Source of the DNA: J088 sp003695505 [NCBI: Candidatus Dadabacteria bacterium]
GTDB lineage: Bacteria > J088
Length of the DNA: 6,588 nt
NCBI GenBank assembly: GCA_003695505.1
Contig: RFIY01000096.1
Location: 1-6,588, forward strand
Reading direction: 5' to 3'
The position numbers were made by a program, and so were the translations under genes. Positions 1 through 6,196 of the stretch are shown piece after piece; the stretch's first letter is position 1; each line of letters opens with the position of its first letter. The notes under the pieces are model-generated. The model was given only the letters and a program-made list of their open reading frames with translations. It had not been told where the DNA came from and did no database searches.

Positions 1-596
1 ATGATGGTCAGCCAGGCGCCGATCAGTGCACCTGCGGTTGCGGTAGCCCAGATGCCGTGTGATGCCGCAACGGCGTCGTAAGCCTTGCCATTGCGCCGGC
101 TCAGCAGTTCGTTGCGTTTCTGGCTGGTCAGCCAGCCCCAGACCGGCGTCAGCCCCATGCCAATGCCGTGAACCCAGGCCAGGCGACGGTGCCTTGCAAT
201 GGAGTCGTCGTCGGTTGCTGCGTCGTCCGCAAGTTTTGGTGCAAAAATCGCCAGCGATGCGCCGGTCCAGTAGCTGCCCCAGCTTGCCAGACCAAGACCC
301 AGATGCGCCTGCCGCAGATTGTCCCAGCGCGCGGTAAGCCCCTGCCGTTTGTACACCCCAAAGGTTGCCCAGCCGAGCGCCGCCTGCGCGGTGACCAGTG
401 CCAGTGTGTTGTAGCCGATGATCTGGTGCGCCTGTAGCAGGCGGTGCCGCCGTTCGAGGCGGGCCATTTCCGGCGACGGTTCACTGGCAGCCGGAACCAG
501 AAATGGATCGATCTCGTCGCTGGCGTGCGCCGGATGGGCGAAAGGTATACCACCCAGCAGCAACGCGGCCACAATGGCGTTGAAACGGATTGTCAC
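1..596 (-). CDS. Exported four-helix membrane protein, putative cytochrome b561-like (3' end outside window)
   Basis: A GTG start at 594-596 (minus strand) opens a frame of 198 complete codons that is still open at the left edge. The start is set by an AGAGGAGC Shine-Dalgarno five bases upstream. Residues 1-25 form a signal peptide with an Ala-His-Ala cleavage site before Ser26. Four hydrophobic helices follow, at about 55-79, 97-119, 139-157 and 177-198. Each has a histidine near its start: His57, His98, His143 and His180. Because successive helices alternate direction, His57/His143 lie near the periplasmic face and His98/His180 near the cytoplasmic face, as for the two hemes of cytochrome b561. 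The loops obey the positive-inside rule: 80-95 and 158-172 are basic, 120-138 acidic. The inferred role is transmembrane electron transfer or heme binding. I do not recognise the exact family, and its redox partner is not visible. It is transcribed divergently from the efflux operon. The reading frame is certain; heme binding is inference. Confidence 0.8.
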   Translation of the reverse strand, partial: MTIRFNAIVAALLLGGIPFAHPAHASDEIDPFLVPAASEPSPEMARLERRHRLLQAHQIIGYNTLALVTAQAALGWATFGVYKRQGLTARWDNLRQAHLGLGLASWGSYWTGASLAIFAPKLADDAATDDDSIARHRRLAWVHGIGMGLTPVWGWLTSQKRNELLSRRNGKAYDAVAASHGIWATATAGALIGAWLTI

Positions 597-600
597 GTCG

Positions 601-608
601 GCTCCTCT
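601..608 (-). promoter_or_regulatory. Ribosome binding site fixing the GTG start of the b561-like gene
   Basis: On the minus strand this reads AGAGGAGC, a near-perfect Shine-Dalgarno with suitable spacing to the GTG at 596. It supports a start that would be missed if only ATG were allowed. Confidence 0.75.
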
Positions 609-618
609 GTGTCCACAG
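607..618. repeat. Small inverted repeat in the leader of the b561-like gene
   Basis: CTGTG-TC-CACAG is a 5-base perfect inverted repeat with a two-base centre. It lies at the predicted transcript start and next to the Shine-Dalgarno of the leftward gene. It could be an operator half-site pair or chance. The loop is too short for a stable RNA hairpin, so a protein-binding role would be more plausible than an RNA structure. Confidence 0.3.
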
Positions 619-623
619 GCATC

Positions 624-629
624 ATTGTA
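624..629 (-). promoter_or_regulatory. Candidate -10 box of the leftward promoter
   Basis: The minus strand reads TACAAT, five of six matches to the sigma70 -10 consensus. It would place the transcript start near 617 and give a leader of about 20 bases that includes the Shine-Dalgarno. No recognisable -35 box lies 16-18 bases upstream (GC-rich sequence without TTG), so the promoter may be weak, activator-dependent or wrongly placed. Confidence 0.35.
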
Positions 630-684
630 GCGAGAATGTGGTCGGTGGTGCCGCATCCCATGCTGACGCGCTGCGTCGGGCGAC

Positions 685-713
685 TTGCGCCAGGCTGAAA
701 GCAAGTATATACT
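685..713 (+). promoter_or_regulatory. Sigma70-type promoter of the tetR-tolC-RND operon
   Basis: A -35 box TTGCGC (685-690) and a -10 box TATACT (708-713, five of six matches) are separated by the ideal 17 bases. Transcription would start at about 719-721, essentially at the ATG of the repressor, so the mRNA is predicted to be leaderless for the first gene. The -10 box lies inside the palindrome at 703-714, which suits repression by blocking RNA polymerase. Confidence 0.55.
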
Positions 714-716
714 TAC
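701..716. promoter_or_regulatory. Probable TetR-family operator palindrome
   Basis: AAGTATATACTT (703-714) is a perfect 12-base palindrome. Allowing one mismatched pair, it extends to 16 bases (GC...AC, 701-716). It stands out as AT-rich in GC-rich surroundings, covers the -10 box of the operon promoter and sits directly before the repressor gene. This is the classical arrangement for autoregulation by a dimeric TetR-family protein. A second, overlapping 8-base palindrome, CATGCATG (716-723), spans the start codon. Binding by the adjacent regulator is inferred. Confidence 0.6.
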
Positions 717-720
717 ATGC

Positions 721-1326
721 ATGCTGAAGGGTGATTCAGAAAAAGATCATCGTCCGGCGCGCGACCGGATCATCGAGGCCGCCTTCCAGCTCTTTACCGA
801 AAAGGGCATCGAGGCGACGACGACGCGCGAGATCGCGGCGCATGCGGGTGTCAATGAGGTGACCCTGTTCCGCCATTTCGGCAACAAGGACGGCATCGTG
901 CGGGCTGCGGTCGAGCACTCGATTCCGCACGAGACGCTTCCGGTCTTCGACCAGCTCGAACTGAGCGGGCAGCTCGAACACGATTTGCGGCTGCTGACGC
1001 AAACGATCGTCGACAACCATGAGCGTCGGCAGGATTTCTTTCGATTCGTTTTCGCGAACATCGTGCAGCACCCCGAGCACCGTGATTTTTTCGCGGACAT
1101 GCATGAACCTCTGCTCGAATGGATGACGCGCTTTTTCACCCCGCATTGCGAACGAACCGATCTGGATCCCGAAGTCGTGGCGATCGAATTCATTGCACCA
1201 ATCGTGATGCGCTCAATCCGCAAGTTTTTCCTCGATCAGGTGTTGATCGATGATGCGACGTTTATCGATTATCATGCGCGCCTCCTGGCTGCAGCGCTGA
1301 ACCAACTTCAGGAGCCGACCAGATGA
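721..1326 (+). CDS. TetR-family transcriptional repressor
   Basis: This 201-residue protein is of normal TetR-family length. Residues 14-60 form the DNA-binding domain: helix 1 (RDRIIEAAFQLF, 14-25), Gly29, then the helix-turn-helix with TTREIAAHAGV (34-44) and the recognition helix VNEVTLFRHFGNKD (44-57), which carries the characteristic Tyr/Phe-x-x-Phe-x-x-Lys spacing. Residues from about 67 to 201 are the variable helical ligand-binding and dimerisation domain, whose ligand cannot be read from sequence. I chose ATG 721 because the predicted promoter and operator occupy the bases just before it. A TTG at 685 in the same frame would lie inside the -35 box and lacks a Shine-Dalgarno. No Shine-Dalgarno precedes ATG 721 either, consistent with a leaderless message. 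As first gene of the operon, it probably represses itself, the outer-membrane channel and the pump. Confidence 0.92.
   Translation: MLKGDSEKDHRPARDRIIEAAFQLFTEKGIEATTTREIAAHAGVNEVTLFRHFGNKDGIVRAAVEHSIPHETLPVFDQLELSGQLEHDLRLLTQTIVDNHERRQDFFRFVFANIVQHPEHRDFFADMHEPLLEWMTRFFTPHCERTDLDPEVVAIEFIAPIVMRSIRKFFLDQVLIDDATFIDYHARLLAAALNQLQEPTR
1310..1314 (+). promoter_or_regulatory. Ribosome binding site for the tolC-like gene, inside the tetR 3' end
   Basis: AGGAG lies eight bases before ATG 1323, within the last codons of the repressor gene. It selects the ATG that overlaps the repressor stop (ATGA at 1323-1326) over the in-frame ATG at 1329, and suggests translational coupling. Confidence 0.65.
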
Positions 1327-2876
1327 ATATGCGAAAATCCGTTCTCGTTGCATCTCTGTGCGCCTTCGCGCCGCTCCCTTCCTGGGCGCAGTCGGGCGAC
1401 TTTGCTGCGGATCACACCGCTCTGCGCGAAGCGCTGCGTCCGTATCAGGTCAGCCTGACCGAAGCGCTGGCCGCGGCGCGCAGCAATGCCTTCGAGCTGG
1501 ACGAAGCGGATACGCAGTTGCGCCAGGCCGAAGCTCAGCGCGATGCGGTCGATGGCCTGTTCGATCCGTCGCTCTACGGGAAGACGCTGTGGCGGCAGGA
1601 TCGGTCGGAGACGGAATCCGCGTTTGCCGGTCGACGCCGGGACGCCTTTCAGTTTGAACTCGGCACGCGCAAGATCTTCCCCACGGCGACGGCGATCGAG
1701 GCGAAACTCGTCCACGACCGCTCGTTCGTCGACTATCCTCCGCCGGTATCCGGTTCGTTCGATGTCTCGACATTCCAGACGGCCAATCCGGCCTATACGA
1801 CCGAGCTTCAGGTGTCGCTGCGTCAGCCGCTCTGGCGCAACTGGCTTGGGCGTGAGTTTGACCTGCAGCGCGAACTGGCATCGGCGGGTATCCTTCCTGC
1901 GAAAATCCAGACCGACCTTGCACGGCAACTGGCCCAGGCGCGGACCGAGCAGGCCTACTGGGACCTCGCCGAGCTGGAGGCGCGGCAGGCGCTGATCAAG
2001 GAGCTCATCGCGAAGAGTCGGCGTTTTGCCGACCTGATGAAGGAACGCGTGCGCTACGGTCGCGCCGACCACGTCGATGTCGCCGACGCGGACGCGAATG
2101 TCGTCCGGCAGGAGGGGGCGCTCGTCGATCTCGTGTTTACCGCACAGTATGTGCGGCGGTTGTTGCGCTTTTCGATGAACCCACGACAAGGGCTGCCTGA
2201 GCAGATCGATGGTCCGGCCAAGGTTATTCTTGCGGACGATGCACTCTACCATCAGCCTTTGCCGCTGCCGGTTTCAGGGGCCGAGGAAGCGTATGCCTAT
2301 GCGATTTCCCATCGCGTCGATCTGCGTTTGCTCGACGCACAGCGTGAACCGCTCGTCGCGCAGCTCGATCTGATCCAGGAACAGAATCGCCCCGATCTCG
2401 GTCTGTTCGCGACGCTGGGCACAAATGGCCTTGAGACGACATTCGGCAAATCACTGATCGACCCGATTAACGACGGCCGACATCTGACGTATACGATCGG
2501 ACTCGATGCGAATATCGTCTTTCGGCAGCGCCAGCGCAAGGCGCAGGAGCAGGAGATCGCCGCAAAGCTGGCGGCCCTCGATGTGCAGCGCCAGAAGATT
2601 CTCTCCGATATTCGTCAGCAAATCGAGTACGCATGGGCGGCGTTCGCGGCGGCTCGTCAGAAGGAGGCGCACGCGCATCGGGCGATCGAGACGCTCAGGG
2701 CCAAGCGCGAAGCCGAGTACAGAAAGTTTCTGCAGGCGCGCAGCGAAGAGATTGTCGTACTCAGCTACGACATGGAAGTGCTGTCGGCCACAGGGGATCT
2801 GATCGCCGCCGCGAAACTCGCGCGGGATGGCGAGGTGCGCCTGCGCACGGCTCTGCACGGCTATCCGACCGAATAG
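1323..2876 (+). CDS. TolC-family outer-membrane efflux protein
   Basis: This 517-residue precursor is of usual length for outer-membrane efflux proteins. In this family, trimers form a beta-barrel in the outer membrane and a long alpha-helical tunnel in the periplasm. A signal peptide (residues 1-22, basic MNMRK start, cleavage after Ser-Trp-Ala) directs export. The mature part shows the family's internal duplication. The first half begins with the helix LTEALAAARSNAFELDEAD (45-63), then strand-forming sequence and long heptad-like helices at about 173-290. The second half begins with AEEAYAYAISHRVDLRLLDA (320-339), followed by a strand region and a final long helix from about 395 to near the C-terminus. 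Cys13 does not sit in a valid lipobox, so it is not predicted to be a lipoprotein. The gene overlaps tetR by four bases and precedes the RND gene by 55 bases, so it is expected to be the exit duct of that pump. Substrate unknown. Confidence 0.92.
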   Translation: MNMRKSVLVASLCAFAPLPSWAQSGDFAADHTALREALRPYQVSLTEALAAARSNAFELDEADTQLRQAEAQRDAVDGLFDPSLYGKTLWRQDRSETESAFAGRRRDAFQFELGTRKIFPTATAIEAKLVHDRSFVDYPPPVSGSFDVSTFQTANPAYTTELQVSLRQPLWRNWLGREFDLQRELASAGILPAKIQTDLARQLAQARTEQAYWDLAELEARQALIKELIAKSRRFADLMKERVRYGRADHVDVADADANVVRQEGALVDLVFTAQYVRRLLRFSMNPRQGLPEQIDGPAKVILADDALYHQPLPLPVSGAEEAYAYAISHRVDLRLLDAQREPLVAQLDLIQEQNRPDLGLFATLGTNGLETTFGKSLIDPINDGRHLTYTIGLDANIVFRQRQRKAQEQEIAAKLAALDVQRQKILSDIRQQIEYAWAAFAAARQKEAHAHRAIETLRAKREAEYRKFLQARSEEIVVLSYDMEVLSATGDLIAAAKLARDGEVRLRTALHGYPTE

Positions 2877-2919
2877 GCGCCCGATTGCGCACCAGTCCGA
2901 GGCCTTTTCGGATCATCCT

Positions 2920-2924
2920 GGAGA
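2920..2924 (+). promoter_or_regulatory. Ribosome binding site of the RND permease gene
   Basis: GGAGA lies seven bases before ATG 2932. The frame is open further upstream into the tolC-like gene, so this site, together with the typical RND N-terminus encoded from 2932, decides the start. Confidence 0.6.
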
Positions 2925-2931
2925 TACCGCT

Positions 2932-5900
2932 ATGAAACTTGTCCGTTTCGCACTCAAGAACAGTCTGTTGATGAATCTGCTGATGCTGATGTTTCTTGTC
3001 CTCGGCGTCATGCAGACGATGTCGATTCGGCGGGAAGCCTTCCCGCACGTCGACTTCGACATCGTGCTCGTTCAGACCTGGTATCCCGGAGCCAGTCCGC
3101 GCGAGGTCGAGCAATACGTCACCGACGTGCTCGAAGAAGAGATCGAAACCGTCGATGGCATCGACGAGTTCAATTCGGTCAGCATTGAAGGATTCAGCCT
3201 GATCACGATCAAGCTGAACCCTGACCGTCGGGAAGCGGACAAGGACAAGACGGTCACCGACATCCAGCGCGCGGTCGATCGCGCGCGGGGGCTCCCCGAC
3301 GATCTGCCCGATCCGCCACTCGTGCAGACGATCGAGAGCGAGAACTTTCCGGCGCTCGACATCGCAATCAACGGAGACGTGCCGTATGGCAAGCTCTACG
3401 AGCAGGCGGATATCCTCAAGGATCGACTTGAACAGCTTCCCGACGTCTCGAAGGTCGAATGGCGGGCGAAGCGCGAACGGGAGTACTGGGTCGAAATCGA
3501 TCCCGATCGCCTGGAACGTTGGAATCTGGGCCTGTTGCAGGTCATCGGCGCACTTGCGGAGCGCAACATCAATCTGCCGGGCGGCGCGATCCGCACGCCA
3601 TCAGGAGAAGTCCTCGTCCGTACGATTGGCGAGACGAAGACCCCCGCCGATCTGCTGAACGTCGTCCTGCGGGTGAACGACGCCGGACAGACCGTACGTC
3701 TGCGTGACGTCGGTACGGTACACGCCACATTCGAAGAGCCCTCGCGCATCAACCGTGCGAACGGCCATCCGGCGATCGTGCTGAGCGTCGTGATCGATTC
3801 CGAGCGCGGTGACATCATCCGTATGGTCGATCAGGCCAAGGCGCTCGTCGACGATTACCTCGAGCACAATGGTGATGGCGAGGTGCGTGCCGCCTACGTC
3901 AACGACATGAGCTTTTTCGTGCGAAACCGGCTTGGCGTGCTCGTCAACAACGGCATCGCGGGCATCATCCTCGTTGCACTTTGCCTGGTGCTCTTCCTGT
4001 CGCGCGGTATCGCGCTTGTCACGGTGGCGGGTCTGCCGGTAGCCTTCCTGGGTACGATTGTCCTGATGGGCTGGGCCGGACTGACGATCAACCTGTTGAC
4101 GATGTTCGCGCTGATCATCGTGCTCGGGATGATCGTTGACGATGCGATCATCGTCGGCGAAAACATCTGGCACCACTACGAAAACGGCGCCGATCCGGAG
4201 GCCGCCGCAGAAAAAGGCGCTGCCGAGGTACTGGCGCCTGTGGCGTCGACAATCCTGACGACGATTGCCGCGTTTTCACCGATGTTGTTCGTCTCCGGCA
4301 TCTTCGGCAAGTTTCTTTTTGCGATGCCAGTCGTCGTGATGCTGACACTGACGATGAGCTGGATCGAGGCAATGTTCATTCTGCCGTCACATGCACTCGA
4401 TGTGCTCAAGTTCATGCACTGGCGCGAGAAACGCAAGGGCATCGAGATCAAAGAGGGGCAGAAACGAGAAGGCCGTCACCGCATCCTCGAGCCGATCCTG
4501 AACCTTTATGAGCGTGTGCTGTCCGCGGTGTTGCGCTGGCGCTACCTGTTTACCGCAGCCATGGTGGCGCTGCTGATGTTTTCGTTCTGGTTTGCACGCA
4601 ACCACATGCGCGTGATCCTTTTTCCGGGTTCCGCCGTTGAAGTCTTTTTCGTGCGTGCGACGCTGCCGCAGGGGACGCCGATCGAGCAGACGGAACAGGC
4701 CTTTCGCCCCATCGAGCAGCTCGTGGCGACACTGCCGCCTGAAGAACTCAAGGACGTGCTGACCAACATCGGTATCCAGCAGAACGATCCGAACAATGAT
4801 CCGTTCACAAAGCGCGGCAGCCACCTTGGGCAGGTGCTGGCCTTCCTGACACCAGAAAACCAACGAACGCGTACCGCCGACGAGATTATCGAGTCACTGC
4901 GTCCGCGCATGGAAGAAATCGCCCGCGAGCAGGGCTATGTGTCCTGGAGCTTCGACCGGATGCGACCCGGCCCACCTGTCGGCAAGCCGGTTGCGATCCG
5001 GGTGCAGGGTGATGACCTGGATCAGCTCAACCGCATCGCGCATGACGTCCTCGACCACCTCAACCAGATCCCGGGCGTCATGGATGCCGAAGTCGATTTC
5101 ACGCCGGGCAAGGACGAGGTTCGTGTATTCGTCGACGACCGACGTGCGCGGCAGGCGCTCTTGAGTGTCGACACGGTCTCGAAGCACATTCTTGCGTCGT
5201 TCGAAGGGCAGATCGCGTCCTACGTCCGTGCCGAGGGCGAACGCATTCCGATCCGCGTTCGGCTCAACAAGGACGCGCGCGAGAATCTGGATCGCCTTGC
5301 GGATCTGCAACTGTTGAATCAACGGGGCGTCCTCGTTCCGTTGCGTGAAGTCGCCCGATTCGAGCGCGCTCCGGGTCTGCTCCAGATCACGAGACGCAAT
5401 GGTATTCGTGTCGTATCCGTCACCGCCAACATCGATGAGCGGATGACATCGAGCGCGGAAGTCAACCAGACCCTTCTGCCTTATCTGAAAAAGGTTGAGG
5501 CCGACAACCCCGGCGTATTTCTGGTGGCGGGCGGCGAGTACGAAGACACCCAGGAAAGTCTGGACAGCCTCGCGCAGTCGTTCGTGATCGCGATCGGGTC
5601 GATCTTTCTGATCCTCGCGACCCAGTTCAGCAGCCTGACGCAACCATTTGTGGTGATGACCGCAATTCCGTTCGGCCTGATTGGTGTGATCTGGGCGTTC
5701 TGGCTGATGGGGATGCCGCTCAGCTTCATGGGCATGATCGGCACGATTGGACTCAGCGGCGTCGTCGTCAACGACGCGATCGTACTGGTCAGTTTCCTCA
5801 ATGATCTGCGGCGCGAGGGCGTGGGTGCATTCGAAGCCGCCGTCGCGGCAGGGCGTCGCCGTTTCCGGGCGGTCTGGCTGACGACGTTGACGACCGTTGC

Positions 5901-6108
5901 CGGCGTACTGCCGCTCGTCTATGGCATCGGCGGGCTCGACAAATTCCTGCAGCCGGCGGCCGCGGCGCTTGGTTACGGCCTGCTGTTCGGCACCGTTCTG
6001 ACGCTGCTGTTCATTCCGGCGCTCTACCTGATTCGCATCGACATCGGCCGCGTGCTGCGGTGGATTTTCCGCATCGGCGACAAGGGGGACTTCGGGACGG
6101 CGCCGTAG
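2932..6108 (+). CDS. RND-family efflux permease (AcrB/HAE-like)
   Basis: This 1058-residue inner-membrane proton antiporter is about the length of AcrB and has its duplicated plan. TM1 (10-31) is followed by periplasmic porter domain one (about 33-335), then TM2-TM6 (341-357, 361-380, 387-409, 436-454, 462-487). A basic cytoplasmic linker (about 495-515) and TM7 (538-558) follow, then porter domain two (about 560-880) and TM8-TM12 (from 884, 906, 933, 983 and 1010). TM4 carries GMIVDDAIIV with Asp403-Asp404, matching the AcrB proton-relay pair Asp407-Asp408. This argues for drug or hydrophobe efflux rather than the heavy-metal subclass. In TM10 the position of AcrB Lys940 is Asn947, within VVVNDAIVLV. 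Arg977 and Thr984 in TM11 probably match AcrB Arg971 and Thr978. The gene follows the tolC-like gene by 55 bases with no promoter seen between them. No periplasmic adaptor gene accompanies it. Family assignment is certain; substrate is unknown. Confidence 0.96.
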   Translation: MKLVRFALKNSLLMNLLMLMFLVLGVMQTMSIRREAFPHVDFDIVLVQTWYPGASPREVEQYVTDVLEEEIETVDGIDEFNSVSIEGFSLITIKLNPDRREADKDKTVTDIQRAVDRARGLPDDLPDPPLVQTIESENFPALDIAINGDVPYGKLYEQADILKDRLEQLPDVSKVEWRAKREREYWVEIDPDRLERWNLGLLQVIGALAERNINLPGGAIRTPSGEVLVRTIGETKTPADLLNVVLRVNDAGQTVRLRDVGTVHATFEEPSRINRANGHPAIVLSVVIDSERGDIIRMVDQAKALVDDYLEHNGDGEVRAAYVNDMSFFVRNRLGVLVNNGIAGIILVALCLVLFLSRGIALVTVAGLPVAFLGTIVLMGWAGLTINLLTMFALIIVLGMIVDDAIIVGENIWHHYENGADPEAAAEKGAAEVLAPVASTILTTIAAFSPMLFVSGIFGKFLFAMPVVVMLTLTMSWIEAMFILPSHALDVLKFMHWREKRKGIEIKEGQKREGRHRILEPILNLYERVLSAVLRWRYLFTAAMVALLMFSFWFARNHMRVILFPGSAVEVFFVRATLPQGTPIEQTEQAFRPIEQLVATLPPEELKDVLTNIGIQQNDPNNDPFTKRGSHLGQVLAFLTPENQRTRTADEIIESLRPRMEEIAREQGYVSWSFDRMRPGPPVGKPVAIRVQGDDLDQLNRIAHDVLDHLNQIPGVMDAEVDFTPGKDEVRVFVDDRRARQALLSVDTVSKHILASFEGQIASYVRAEGERIPIRVRLNKDARENLDRLADLQLLNQRGVLVPLREVARFERAPGLLQITRRNGIRVVSVTANIDERMTSSAEVNQTLLPYLKKVEADNPGVFLVAGGEYEDTQESLDSLAQSFVIAIGSIFLILATQFSSLTQPFVVMTAIPFGLIGVIWAFWLMGMPLSFMGMIGTIGLSGVVVNDAIVLVSFLNDLRREGVGAFEAAVAAGRRRFRAVWLTTLTTVAGVLPLVYGIGGLDKFLQPAAAALGYGLLFGTVLTLLFIPALYLIRIDIGRVLRWIFRIGDKGDFGTAP

Positions 6109-6119
6109 GCGCCGTCCCG
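6093..6119 (+). terminator. Perfect 12-bp hairpin overlapping the RND stop codon, possible terminator
   Basis: CGGGACGGCGCC (6093-6104) and GGCGCCGTCCCG (6108-6119) are exact reverse complements separated by a three-base loop (GTA, 6105-6107). The TAG stop (6106-6108) lies in the loop and the first base of the right arm, so the left arm encodes the last residues of the pump. The stem is very GC-rich and stable, but GC-rich sequence rather than a T-run follows. It is therefore not a canonical intrinsic terminator; it may slow polymerase, act with Rho or protect the mRNA 3' end. Confidence 0.5.
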
Positions 6120-6130
6120 TGCCCGGGTCC

Positions 6131-6147
6131 TGGCCCCCGATTTGACA
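6131..6147 (+). promoter_or_regulatory. Possible promoter elements before the ADP-ribosylglycohydrolase gene
   Basis: A perfect -35 hexamer TTGACA lies at 6142-6147, but no -10-like hexamer sits 16-18 bases downstream (GC-rich at 6164-6171). Alternatively, TGGCCCC-N4-TTGA (6131-6145) resembles a sigma54 site (TGGCACG-N4-TTGC) but lacks the C of the critical -12 GC. Either reading is incomplete, so the promoter of the downstream gene is unresolved. Confidence 0.2.
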
Positions 6148-6182
6148 GCCCCATGTAATCTGTCGGCGGACAACCAGACGAC

Positions 6183-6190
6183 AGAGGAGG
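6183..6190 (+). promoter_or_regulatory. Strong ribosome binding site of the ADP-ribosylglycohydrolase gene
   Basis: AGAGGAGG is an almost full complement of the 16S rRNA 3' end, six bases before ATG 6197, and fixes that start. Confidence 0.75.
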
Positions 6191-6196
6191 TCGCCG

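Noticed and set aside
149-574. A 141-codon minus-strand ATG frame overlapping the b561-like gene
   Set aside because: It is out of frame with the GTG-initiated protein that has a signal peptide, four helices and a strong Shine-Dalgarno. Its translation is Arg/Trp/Pro/Thr-rich and without structure.
685-720. Upstream TTG start for the TetR gene
   Set aside because: It would add 12 residues without family support, lacks a Shine-Dalgarno, and would place the start codon within the -35 box of the best promoter.
1323-1391. Lipoprotein signal in the TolC-like protein (Cys13)
   Set aside because: The residue before the Cys is Leu, not Gly/Ala/Ser, and a normal signal peptidase I site (Ser-Trp-Ala) follows at residue 22.
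1308-2252. A 314-codon open frame on the minus strand
   Set aside because: It is antisense to the tolC-like gene, has no recognisable motif or plausible Shine-Dalgarno support, and shows arginine-rich shadow composition.
2896-2912. Hairpin TCCGA-N7-TCGGA between the tolC-like and RND genes
   Set aside because: A five-base stem with a seven-base loop is too weak to call a terminator or attenuator, and the two genes appear to be one operon.
2827-2931. Upstream in-frame start for the RND gene
   Set aside because: The extension lies partly inside the tolC-like gene and adds 35 non-hydrophobic residues before the typical MKLVRFALKNS start; ATG 2932 has its own Shine-Dalgarno.
4105-4160. Heavy-metal (CusA/CzcA-type) RND assignment
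   Set aside because: TM4 carries the Asp-Asp pair in GMIVDDAIIV, typical of drug/hydrophobe exporters, rather than the Asp-x-x-x-Glu-type arrangement of metal pumps; no metal-binding regulator or chaperone genes are nearby.
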